Below, piece by piece: positions 36,964-47,745 of a DNA stretch of 64,000 nucleotides (positions within the stretch are counted from its first letter, which is position 1; every line of letters starts with the position of its first letter). The stretch covers positions 10,961,001 through 11,025,000 of the forward strand of contig NC_134160.1 of the NCBI RefSeq assembly GCF_033958435.1, written 5' to 3'. The translations under genes were made by a program, and so were the position numbers. Source of the stretch: Carettochelys insculpta. Lineage: Eukaryota > Chordata > Testudines > Carettochelyidae. The notes under the pieces are model-generated. The model saw only the letters and a list, made by a program, of their open reading frames with translations, ran no database searches and had not been told where the DNA came from.

Positions 36964-37784
36964 ATCATCACCGCAACCCACTGCTGGAGATGATGGGATA
37001 AGCCCTGCGAGGTCCTTTGCCAGTCTGGTCCCAGCGTTCTCTTCTCTTTCATTGTTTTAGGAACAGGGAAAAGCGGTCCTGAGTCTGGAAGCGAAAAGGC
37101 AGAACCCAGGGGAGCTAAGATTGTGTGGTTCAGAGAAAAGCACTGCTCATCAGGGAGCAAGCTGTCTGCTCCTGCTTCTGTATGTGCCATGCAATGCACT
37201 TCCCACAGCACATCTGATTGGGTGCCACTTCTTGGAATACAAGTTCAAACTGCAGCAGGGGAAACTCAGCCCTTCCTCCTTATATGGGAGATTACTTCAG
37301 TTCCATGCACTGTAAGGGGAATGAGACCTTTCAAACAGGTCTTGTCTGCCCTGCATGGGTTTTCAAAGGCTAGTGTTTCCAAATACGTCTCCTCCCCTTA
37401 TTGCCACGCCACATTTAGCTGCTGTCCTCTCCAAACAAGGCTGCATGATACAGAGGCTGAATATTCGGGGTAGGTTACAACAGGTTCTGAGAGGGACAGC
37501 TTAACTAACTTTACACATTTCAGTGTAGCTAACACAGTGCAGCGGGGAAAGAAGAAGCTTTTCTCAATGCGATTGACAGAGGGGCATGCCTAGAAGCTAA
37601 CAGTGCGATACAATTTTTAAAGCTCCCTCACATTTCATCAACTACATTACCAGTAATCAGACCTTGAACTGTGAAAGCAGCCTCGTCACTTTCAGTTTTC
37701 TTTACTGTAAATTTCAGGTTGGTTTTCTTTTTCAGCTCTCATGCATTGGACTTGGATTTTCATTGCTGCTGGAGCCTTACTTTG

Positions 37785-37999
37785 CAGTAGTTCTCAGACT
37801 TTCGCACTGGCACCTCCTTTCACACAAGCCTAGCATTGTAACCCCCCCCACCCTCTAAGTTTTTATATGAAGGTAACACTATTATAAATGGTGGTGACAA
37901 AGCCAGGTTTGGGGTAAAGACCGACAGCTTGCAACCCCCTCCCCCACATACCAACCTTGTCACCCCAAAAAGTCACGAGCGAAAGTTTGAGAACTCCTG
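37785..37999. mobile_element. 215-bp inverted-repeat element, probably hAT MITE
   Basis: The terminal 21 bases CAGTAGTTCTCAGACTTTCG(C) match the inverse of the right end (GCGAAAGTTTGAGAACTCCT) at most positions. CAG-start ends fit hAT elements. No clear target duplication. Confidence 0.65.
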
Positions 38000-38070
38000 A
38001 GCTAAAGTATCCATTTAAGCGCAACTCGGATGCCTAACAAACACTTGGCAAAAAGCATATCTTTGGTTTT

Positions 38071-38093
38071 AAAAAAAAAAAAAAAAAAAAAAA
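38071..38093 (+). repeat. Poly-A run
   Basis: 23 A residues after a TTTT; no retroposed gene is recognised upstream. Confidence 0.95.
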
Positions 38094-38554
38094 GTTACTC
38101 TCTCTCTTCCTTTTATTAAGAATGAACTCATCTCTGAAATCCCAGGGTGTCCCTAGATTAAAGCACAGCTGGTCATACATGACGTTCCTAACATCAAAGA
38201 TAGCATGTAAGCAACAAACAAAACCCCCAAAGCCTTGAAAGATGTGCTATCCTTAAACTTCCTGCTGTAGAGTTCTTTTAAGAGAGCGCCTAGCACACTG
38301 GCTTTTAGACCATGCCATGGTGCCGACTCCAAAAACCCACAACCAAAAGTTGGGCACCACAAACCAACAGGGCACTGACACTAACTCTGCACAGGTGGCT
38401 TCCTTCAATCAGCTGCAGAATTCAGAAGAGAACGCAGTAGTTTTGCTTCCCAGTCCCCTGTGCTCTCCCCCCTGGAACCACTAGACAAGCACCACCTAAA
38501 GATGCATTTGATCTACACACAGCATGGGGTTGCCAAACGTTTGTCGAGAGCCAC

Positions 38555-38640
38555 TCCACTGACACCAGAGGCCGGGGGACTCCCAGGTTCTAATCCCAGC
38601 TCTGACACAGACTTGCTGAAGAACAATGAAAAAGTTACTG
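38555..38640 (+). repeat. MIR-type SINE fragment
   Basis: GGGGGACTCCCAGGTTCTAA and CCCAGCTCTGACACAGACTTG are the MIR core. Confidence 0.55.
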
Positions 38641-38692
38641 TAAATTTTTGCCTCCGGTCAGGTTAATGACATTGAAGCACCAAGAGCATTAA

Positions 38693-39404
38693 AGCCGTGT
38701 CTACCCGTGCACGCTACTTCGAAGTAGCGGCACTAACTTCGAAATAGTGCCCGTGACGGCTACACGTGTTGGGCGCTATTTCAATGTTAACATCGACGTT
38801 AGGCGGCGAGACATCGAAGCCGCTAACCCCATGAGGGGATGGGAATAGCGCCTACTGTAGATGTTCAATGTCGAAGTAGGGACCGTGTAGTCGTTGCGCG
38901 TCCCGCAACTTCAGAACTGCGGGGTCCGCCATGCCGGCCATCAGCTGAGGGGTTGAGAGACGCTCTCTCTCCAGCCCCTGCGGGGCTCTATGGTCATCGT
39001 GTGCAGCAGCCCTTAGCCCAGGGCTTCTGGCTGTTGCTGCTGCAGTCGGGGATCCATGCTGCATGCACAGGGTCTGCAACCAGTTGTCGGCTCTGTGGAT
39101 CTTATGTTGTTTAGTGCAACTGGGTCTGGGAGGGGCCCTTTAAGGGAGCGGCTTGCTGTTGAGTCCGCCCTGTGACCCTGTCTGCAGCTGTGCCTGGCAC
39201 CCTTATTTCGATGTGTGCTACTTTGGCGCGTAGACGTTCCCTCGCAGCGCCTATTTCGATGTGGTGCTGTGCAACGTCGATGTTGAACATCGACGTTGCC
39301 AGCCCTGGAGGACGTGTAGATATTATTTATCGAAATAGCCTATTTCGATGTCGCCACATCGAAATAGGCTACTTCGATGTAGGCTTCATGTGTAGACGTA
39401 GCCC
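38693..39404. mobile_element. DNA transposon with inverted ends and TTCGA-rich subterminal repeats
   Basis: About 710 bp. The left end (AGCCGTGTCTACCCGTG) and the inverse of the right end (GGGCTACGTCTACACATG) match over roughly 36 bases with mismatches. Both arms repeat CTACTTCGAAGTAG and ATTTCGATGT-type motifs in both orientations. The centre is GC-rich and unrelated. It has many CpGs, unlike old repeats here, and no transposase frame, so it is non-autonomous. Superfamily not assigned. Confidence 0.65.
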
Positions 39405-39722
39405 ATGTGTGCTGGGGTCGTGATTTGTGAAGGCCAGAGGCCTGGGCAATTTTTCATGCACATCAACAGAGCGGACTGGGTGAGGAGTTGGCATAACCCT
39501 AGCAGGTCTCTCCTCCCCCGGTGGCACCCTGGCTCTGTGATCTGGTGTGAGGCGGAGAGCGCAACACTGTGAAAAGCGGGTAATGCAGGCTGGCAGAGGA
39601 GCTGGCTGAGCTTTACAGCAGCTGCTGGTTGAGTTTGGTCTTCTCTAGGCAGAACACACATTATTCCCTTTGGAGAACCAGCAGGACAGTAGTTCAATAA
39701 GATCCTTTCTTAGGGCACAGGC

Positions 39723-39884
39723 CAGCATTTTTCCATCTGTGTGGAATAATTTTTGTTATGTGCAGACGTGCACCATCATTGAAACACACGCTGCCAGCTG
39801 TGGGTGCTCTGCTAAATCAGCTGAGCAGCACCTGAATCTCTCCTGGGTGACCACCCAAGCACTTGGCCTACAGGGAACACTCCT
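39723..39884 (+). mobile_element. Short inverted-repeat element (GGGTTCCC ends), copy 3
   Basis: Core GTGGAATAATTTTTGTTATG, GCCAGCTGTGGGTGCTCTGC and right end CCTACAGGGAACAC. Confidence 0.65.
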
Positions 39885-41649
39885 CAGGGTACAAGCACAG
39901 GCTAGAAGGGGCACTCAGCAGCACTGGGCTCCCCCCTCCAGCTACAATGCACCATCCTTGCCCCTTACAGCACACGCCACCCACTCCACTAGGCACTGGT
40001 GACATGCCCAGCCACGGCACCCTACCCCATAATGCACTGGCCTACTGCAGGCCACACCTTGCCCTAAGTCACACCATAGCCAGCCTGCTGGCCTACCCGG
40101 AAAGGGGTGAGGAGGAGGGCCAGGGGAAGCTCACTGAGCTGGTCCAAGCAGGGCACCTTGCTCTGCCCAGGAGAACAATCTCGCCCACAGCTGCCAGGGA
40201 ACTGCTGTGGGTTGGGGAGGTTTTGTCCCATGACTTGTGCCTCTGAATATGGAGACCACCCCCGGCCCCGAGCACAGACACAGCCCTGCCACACTCCCAC
40301 ATGCATGTCCTCTTTGCAACGAGGATGGTGACCTGAGCCAGCTGGGGGATTAGCTCAAGAGCGGCCTGGGTGGGAGGTTTGTTAGCAACAGGCTGGTCAC
40401 CTCCAAGGAGCAAACAGCAGATGAAGCAAAAGAGGTTCTGTGGCCTAGTGGGGGTGGGGGGCACTAACTGCTGTACCACGGACAGACAAAGCCACACCAC
40501 GCTGGTCCAGCACGCTCGTGGTCACAGAGGAAGTCAGGTGGGAACTGGTAAGGGGGTGGCGAGGGAAGGTTGCAGAGCTGCCGGAATCCCAGATCTCTTC
40601 CCGTCAGAACTTGGCTCGCAAGGCAGAAGTGCTGGAGGTGGGGAAGGTGCTTTCGGGCAGGGGTGTGCAAAAGGGGGGGCAAGCCCCTTGGGCGTGGTAG
40701 GATCAGCTGTTGGGTCTCAGGCTCATCCGTCTCCTTGAGCATGTTGAACTGGATGACTCGTTTTAGGTCTGTGTAGTCACATTTCTGTACCGATGAAAGT
40801 TTTCACATTCTACAGATTTACACCTGCTGAAAGGGGTTTCTCCCATATGAGCAATCAGAATTGCCGGGAGTCTGGGGGCCCCTGCTAACTGCAAGGATGA
40901 AAAGTGAAGCCCAATGTAGAACTTTTGCACAACCCTGCTTTAGGGGAACTCACAACTAGAGCTGCAGGTTGCAGGTTGGCTGAGCTGCTGTGGGGCTTCC
41001 TGTGCAAAGGGGCACAGAGGGTAGAGAAAGATATACAAGAGGGGCATGAAGGCCACAGAAAATGCCCCATGCCCAAGGCCCATCAGCTCGGTTTGCCACA
41101 CAGCCAGGGCAGGAGCCCAGCTGCCACTGGCCCCGGTCTCACGATACCAGGGCAGACAGGGCCAAGCACTGCTTAGTGACCCTCATGCAACCCCACCAAA
41201 AACCGAAATTGGACAGGAGGACTTGTACACAGGACTGCCCCCTCTCAGCCTGTGCCCCATGGAATCCATGCAATTTGGATTTGGATAGCTGCTGGGGCCC
41301 CTAGGTATTTCAGCACCCCCCTGTGGGGCTGGGGCAGGAGATACCACATACATCACCCCATGTCCAGAGCAACCCTCCGCAAAGCACACAGTCCTGTGAC
41401 TGCGTTATCAACCACCACACGCCTGCCTTGCCTCACGCAGTCACATCCGGGCCAGGAGGAACTGAGACTGCTGATGTGTGTGGGAGATGCGTCACTGCTC
41501 AATTCAGAGCGCAAGTATCCCCCCCCAGGCCAGCTGGGGTCTCCAAGGGTCCAGGTCTGGCCTCAAAGGCTGAATGGAGTATTCAGCAGCTCAGCAATTG
41601 TGTGAGACCAGGGAGGATCACTGGCCCTCTCTTGCCACTAGAGAAAACA
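39885..41649. other. Intronic DNA, no gene recognised
   Basis: Unique sequence without a recognised repeat or exon. Confidence 0.35.
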
Positions 41650-41745
41650 AGACATGGGCCAAGTGAGGTGATATGATCAAGGTCACATAGGTAGCCAGTG
41701 GCAGAACCAGGAACAGAACCTCTCCCCCTGTCACCCTTCTCTTCC
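41650..41745 (-). repeat. MIR-type SINE
   Basis: AAGGTCACATAGGTAGCCAG and TGGCAGAACCAGGAACAGAA on the plus strand are the complement of MIR. Confidence 0.6.
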
Positions 41746-42223
41746 CCGGGCAGCCAGGACAAACTAGAGGGCTTCAGGAGCGGTCTTAGATTTTTCTTCC
41801 CAGCACAAAGAACTTGTTTTACCAGCCTTCATGGCCCCCAGTGTCACCTTCAGGACACGTTAGACAGCTGCTGAGGTGGGCGGACACAGCCACATGGAAA
41901 GTGGGCATTGGGCTAAATATTCGGCTAGAGAAAGGGATGGGCAGTGCCCTATGTGGTCCATACAGGAGAGGCCAGGCGCCCGAGATGATACCAGCAGATA
42001 GATCCAGCCACCAAGTGACCAAACCGGAACACGGCCTGTAGTGACAGCCCCATCGCTGTTGGACAGCCCTTGGCAAAACAGTGCAAGCCCTGGATCGCCA
42101 GTGGGGCCCCCCCAAGCATGTACCCCTTGGACTCTTGCTGAAAATCCCCAGCGGACAAACCCAAGGGCTGACTAGCCGCACAAGCTGCTCTGCTGGCAGC
42201 TTGGAACCAGGTGTGATGTGGTG

Positions 42224-42400
42224 AGGGGGAGAGCTCAGTGGTTCGAGCATTGGCCTTGTAAACCCAAGGTTGTGAGTCCTGTCCTTGCAGGGGCCTTTTA
42301 AGGGTCTGGGGCAAAATTGTCAGGGATGGTGATAGATCCTGCTGTGAGTCCAGTCCCCTGACCTCGCAAGGCCTTTGCAGGTCTATGAGATATGATATGT
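42224..42400 (+). repeat. tRNA-derived SINE with CR1-like tail (turtle Pol III SINE type)
   Basis: tRNA-like head: AGCTCAGTGGTTCGAGCATT (A box), anticodon-loop-like CTTGTAA, then a decayed B box. The 3' part (GACCTCGCAAGGCCTTTGCAG, TCTATGAGATATGAT) resembles the CR1 3' end, which would let CR1 enzymes copy it. Confidence 0.65.
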
Positions 42401-43764
42401 ATATCTCCCATTTCCCTAGCTTGCTATGGGAAGAGCCATCAAGGGACAAGCCAGGGTTTCTACCAGTGATTCCTTCCCAAGGGGCCACGAGAATGCAACC
42501 TCCAGCCCCTGGGGGAGGCGACCTCCTCTCCTCACACACTGGAAACACGGAGAAGAAAAGGTGGATCTAGGCTCTTCCCTTGCTGCCAGCTTCTCCCTCA
42601 TTTCCTAATCACCCAGTGAGGTCTATGAACACAGCCCCAGGGGAGTTGTCGGGGACAGCTGCCTCTATGGGCCCAGCATGGCTGAGTAACAGCAGGCCCT
42701 GGCCTAAACTGTACGTTTATGCAGCTGAGTGGCAAAGTGCAGGACAGGTCCCCCTGCTCTGCCATCCGCACGGCACACCTGCCTGCTCCGCGTGCCCCTG
42801 TTGGAGTCAGGCCTTCAGCTCCGACACAAGCAGCCCAGTGCTCTGGGCCAGACGTCCCAGGTTCAGTAACAGAGCCTTGCAGCCCAGAAGCAACATCACC
42901 AGAATCTGCCTTGCTCTGTGTCGTGCCAAGTCCCAGCTGGCTGCTGGGGATGCCTGGAGCGTGACATGTACGCGACATGCCCTGCGGGTGTGCGCAGGGC
43001 CAAGCTGTCCCAGCCTGGTTCCTAGGGATGCCCTCCCACAAACCTGAGCGTTGGGCTGGCTGTGGGCAGCCAGCAGAGCCCAGCTCAGCATTTGCCAGTG
43101 AGGAGAAAGAAGGGGAAATTGTCCCCAAACATCCAGGAAGGAAGGGGGGAAAATCCTGGTTTGAGAAATAAATTGAGAAAAGCCCCACAGAAGTATGACA
43201 GGCCGGGGGGTTTGACAGGCCACCCCAGCCTCCTCACCCACTCCTGGCCCAGCCAAACAAAGGAGAAGCCAAGGGCTGATCTGGCTCTGTGAGCTGTGCA
43301 CATAGCCACTTCCGTTCCCCCCATTATAAATACAGCGTGCTCATGCGACAGACCACAGCTCAGCAGAGCCGCAGCGAGCCCGCAAATGCTTTCAGGCTGC
43401 ATGGCTCTCCAGCACCTGACCCACCATGGGGGTGGGATCAGTGTCCTTCCTTTAGCAGCTCCAGACAGCATTGTGTGAACCCAGACCACCCCAACATCCC
43501 ACAGTAGGGCCCACTGAAGGGAGCGGATGGGTTCCCTACAACAGGGAAGAAGCCAGGCTCTCGCTAAAGCCCACTGCTGCTTTAAGGCTGGAACATTCTA
43601 AGCTTTGTCGCCTCACTGGCCTCAAGATCCCACACCAGACCTGGTCGCAAGCAGCCAGCCCTAGCTAACCTCCCCTAAGGCCCAGAGGGGCTGTGGCTGA
43701 GTACGACACATGGGCCAGAAACCTCTACATAACAGGCAACAATCCCTTCCTGGAGAGGGAGGCA
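42401..43764. other. Intronic DNA, no gene recognised
   Basis: GC-rich unique sequence. Long frames overlap on both strands and lack domains. Confidence 0.35.
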
Positions 43765-43880
43765 ATCTAGTGGTTAGAGCAGGAGCTGGCATCAGAATTC
43801 CAGGGCTTTGCTCATCTGTAGCCGTGGCTCTCTGGGTGGCTTCAGGCGAGTCACTAAATGTCAGTGACTTGCTCCCCCAG
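43765..43880 (+). repeat. MIR-type SINE
   Basis: CTAGTGGTTAGAGCAGGAGC head and CAGGCGAGTCACTAAATG tail. Confidence 0.65.
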
Positions 43881-44019
43881 ACCCCGACAGACAAGCACAA
43901 GCAGCTCTGCTCACCCAGCTGCCAGAGAGGGCTGCAGGACTCCACCACTGAAAGCTCATAAAACACTTGGAGCTCCCTGCTGCCAGCATGTGGTTTTCCT
44001 AATGCATAATTCTGTTCTC

Positions 44020-44521
44020 TCTAGTCTTGGGCCCCGCAGTATAGAAAGGGTGTGCATGTGCTGGAGCAGGTTCAGCAGAGGGTAATGAAAATGATGAAGG
44101 GGGCTGGAGCACATGACTGAGAGGAGAGGCTGAGGGATTTGGGCTTATTTAGTTTACAGAAGAGAAGACTGAGGGGTGATTTAACAGCAGACTTCAACTT
44201 CCTGAAGGGGAGCTCTAAAGAGGAGGGTGACAAACTGTGCTCAGTTGTGACAGATGACAGAAAAAGGAGCAATGGTCTGAAGTTACAGAGGGAGAGGTGT
44301 ACGTTGAATATCAGGAAAAACTATTTCACCAGGAGGGTGGTGAAGCACTGGAATACATTGCCTAGAGAGGTGGTGGAATCTCCATCCCTAGAGGTTTTTA
44401 AGTCCCAGCTTGACAAGGTCCTGGCTGGGGTGACTTAGTTGGGGTTGATCCTGCTCTGGGCAGGGGGCTGGACTTGATGACCTCCTGAGGTCCCTTCCAG
44501 CCCTAGGAGTCTATGATTCTA
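44020..44521 (+). mobile_element. CR1 LINE 3' part
   Basis: Encodes [18 protein letters not shown], then [16 protein letters not shown], and ends AGTCTATGATTCT. About 500 bp, 5'-truncated. Confidence 0.9.
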
Positions 44522-44904
44522 CCATCGCTGATAATATCAGAGTGCCACACTTACCCCTGCCCTCGTGTTCAGCTCACATGACTACCATGAATCCTGCACC
44601 CACCATCGTTGTTAGCTCGTCCTTCCACTCTATGTATTCAACGGCCACATAGTCACTAAATCCTCAAACACGAGCTCTCTGGGGCAGGGCTGTCTTTTCC
44701 TCCTTTGGAAGTACCCAGCACGTCAGGACCCTGATGGGATCCTAAGACCTCACTAAATAGCACAAAACACGATCAGCCAGGTAACAAAGTTCCACATAAC
44801 CCTTCAACCCCTGGCTAACTGCTCCTGGAGTTCCTCCTTCCGAACTGCTCGGCCCATACCCTGGGCCATGTCCACTGAGTACCCTTTGGACAGGAAGCAT
44901 GAGT

Positions 44905-45010
44905 TTGTCGGTAAGGCAGTAAACTGGGAGCCAGGCTATCTGGGGGTAGTTCCCAGCTCCACCAAGGAATTAATGTGTGACGCTGACTTGGGCATCCGCT
45001 TGCCATCCCT
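44905..45010 (+). repeat. MIR-type SINE fragment
   Basis: GCAGTAAACTGGGAGCCAGG and GACGCTGACTTGGGCATCC are diverged MIR core and tail. Confidence 0.45.
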
Positions 45011-46599
45011 CTGTCTTGCCCTAATAAGGAATCTGCCCCGGTGAGACTCCCCTACCCACTTAACCCTTCCTCAGCCAGAAGGACGCCTGCTACCAAAGTG
45101 GGAGATTTCAAGCAAGCTCGGCCAGCGTGTGTCAGCCAGCAGGGACGTACCAGTCACCAACCATTAACAAACCCTCTGGTTTGGTCACGGGGTAGGGGAA
45201 GAGGCCGGGCTGAGAAAGGAAGAGGATTTTTGAGCAGGAGGGAATCTGAAACAGCAGCAAATCGCATGAGCAACAGGGCCCTGTGAAAGGCTTGGCTGAA
45301 TGGTGGGGTGGGATCAAGGAGGAATCATTCCCCGCATGGAAATCAGTTGGAGGATTTCTAATGTGTAGAGGAGCTCCCATGGCTAGTACCTGCCGTCTCC
45401 GCCCTGGTCTTTGCACCTGACAACTGTTCTGCAACTCCTGGCAGGTTCTAGTTTTGTGCCAAGGGCTCACCTGAGCAGCCCCAGCTGGGCAATACCTGGA
45501 GCTGATGGGCAGCATGAGCAGAGAAGCCCAGGGACAAAGAGGTCCCAGAGATGCCCCTGCCCACCCCCAGCGCTCCTGGAATGATCCATGCACATCAGGC
45601 AGCCGGGAGCGTGCCCAGCTGCTGTACCTGTCCCTAATCAGGCTGGGAGTATCTGTAGTGTAACCCTAGCGATTCCAGTGGCGCAGGGGGATCCGAGCGG
45701 ATCTGAGAGGTGGGGGGTCTCCCGCTGCAGAACTGCTGGCACTGTCCCTCTGACCAGCCCTAAACCCAGCACAACAGCCCTGCCTGGAGGTGCCGTACGA
45801 GACTCGTCACACGGACTCTGCCTGCACCTGTGCCTGGCGTGCAGCCAAGTCACCACAAACTCACTGCCTCCGAGGAGCCCCCCTTCCACAGGGGAGAACA
45901 CAGACACTGGGCTCAGGCCTTTCTCCCCCATGCCTGTGGCCCTCCCCGGGTGTGCACGCGTTGCAGGGGGGAGACCCTGATCCCACCTACATCAGCATGA
46001 GGCCAGAGCATCCCCACAAGGGGCCAGCCCAGGTCACCAACGGGGCCCTGGCCAACTTCAGCCCTTGGCTCTCAGGGTGCAGTCTGGGCCAGGCAAAGCC
46101 GCCCCATGCCGCCAGGAGTAATCCACAGGCGCACACCCTTTCCACAAGAAAGAGGAAGCGCACTATTAGCAAGGCCTAAAGGAAAAACACATTACTGGGT
46201 CACCATGGTAACCTCACCCCCCCACCCCATCCCATCCCTTGGCCCTGCTGGCTGGGAGAAGCAGGATTTCCGCTGGGAGAAGAGCAATTCCCGGATCTGA
46301 GGGTCTGCAAAGGAGGAGGAAACTGGCCTGGGTGGGCGGCGGGGGGGGGGGGGGGGGACACAAACACACTCCAGGACCAGGCAGAGGCAGGGAGGGGAAG
46401 TGAGCCCCCTGGCCCACAGAGACAGGAAGCTGCAAGTTCCTGCCCCCAGCTGAGCCCTGGCCAGGAGGCAGCAGGGAAAGGGGAGCAGACACTCAGCACC
46501 CGGGGATGCCGGTCCCAGAGTTCCCCTCACGCCCCTCCCCTTACAGACAGGCGGCTTAGGGGGTAGGGCTGGTTCTATGAGGGGCAGGTCACCACACCA
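45011..46599. other. Intronic DNA, no gene recognised
   Basis: Unique sequence rising in GC towards the CpG island. No repeat recognised except the poly-G run at 46,341-46,357. Confidence 0.35.
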
Positions 46600-47720
46600 G
46601 GCTTTCGGGGGCGGGGGGAGAGATACAGCCCCCCCGGGACAAAAGTCATCGGAATTGCTAGGGCCAAAGGGGGCCCCTCCCCGGGCATAGCCCCAGTGGC
46701 AGTGGCTGGTGAAGTGCCCCCCGCCCCCACCAGCAGTCCGGCTCTGGCCGCAAAACAAGCCGCTTGCTTGTGCAACACCCTTTCGCAGCGGCTGTTGATG
46801 AACCCGGAGCCCAGCGCAGAGGGGCCGAGCGGCCCCCGGCTCCCTCCCGCCGCTAGCCCCAGGGGCGGGGGGCGCCACTCCGGATTCACACGGGGGCCAG
46901 GGGAGACCGGGACGGCGGAGACGGGACCAAGCCTCGTTCAACCCGGGGAAACCGGCCCGGCAGCAGCCGCGCTCTCTGCAGACATGGGCGGGACGGGGGG
47001 AGCTGCGGCCCCGGGGCTGGAGCCCCCCCCCCAGGGGAAGGGAGAGCCCCATGCAGCAGCCGCCCGAGCCAGGCGCCCACCCCAGCGCAGCTCCCGGAGC
47101 CGGCTGCGCATCAAAGGCGGGGAGGGGCGGACGCAGCCCCCTCCCCATCAAGCGGCTCTCCCCACGGCTGGCCCCCGCCTCCACCCGCGCCCCCGGGCGC
47201 TGCACCCGGCGGGCTGGGCTGGGCTCGGCTCCCGGGGCACGGCCAGCCCCGCCCCGCCGCGTCCCTTACCTTCGGCGGCTGCCGCCCGCGGGCGCGCAGC
47301 GGGAGAGTGGCCGGTCCTGCGCTGGGGGGCGCTGCCCGGGCGCCTCCCTCTGCTAGCGCCGCTGCGCCCTCCGAGCCGGAGCCCGGCCGCGCACGCCTCC
47401 CTGCGAGCCCGCTGCAGCCGGCGGAGGGGCCCCAGCCGCTAGGGGCCTCCCATTCATCGACCGCCGCCCGCCGGGGGCTGGCACGGCACGGGGGGTCTGC
47501 AAGTCCTTCCCGGGCACAGCCCGCCGGGACAGCCCCAGCCCCCTGGCCTGCAGGCTGCCGCCCGGGCTGAGCTCCGCCTCGGCACACTCGGACCCGGCCT
47601 GTGCTCTGAACGAGAAGGGGACACAACAAACCTCGCTCTGGGCACTGGCCACAGCCCCGGTGCGGGGGGAAGAGGGCCTGTCAATCAACCCATTCCGGGG
47701 CGTGGCTATATAGATAATGA
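46600..47720. promoter_or_regulatory. CpG island
   Basis: About 1.1 kb extremely rich in G+C and CpG, with many GGGCGG-type boxes, in contrast to flanks. It covers the proposed promoter and first exon of the kinase gene. Confidence 0.75.
47270..47680 (-). other. FGR: Proposed non-coding exon 1 of FGR/YRK
   Basis: The minus strand has an excellent donor at 47,270/47,269 (CCGAAG then GTAAGGGA) downstream of a promoter-like cluster at 47,700-47,745. Src-family genes generally begin with non-coding exons, and exon 2 has an acceptor only 12 bases before its ATG, so an upstream exon must exist. The pairing of this donor with exon 2 (32.7 kb away) and the exact start are inferred. It could instead belong to an unrelated transcript. 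Confidence 0.5.
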
Positions 47721-47745
47721 CCAGGGAGGCGGGGTCTTATTGGAT
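47700..47745 (-). promoter_or_regulatory. FGR: Candidate promoter: CCAAT, GC box, TATA
   Basis: Reading the minus strand: CCAAT at 47,743-47,739, a GC box (CCCCGCCTCCC) at 47,734-47,724, then CTATATAG around 47,712-47,707, followed by CCACGCCCC. Spacing predicts a start near 47,680. The TATA part is palindromic, so orientation rests on CCAAT and on the donor downstream. Confidence 0.5.

Noticed and set aside
46192..47205. 337-residue minus-strand frame
   Set aside because: Falls in the CpG island and is glycine/proline/arginine-rich with no domain; typical of GC-rich noise.
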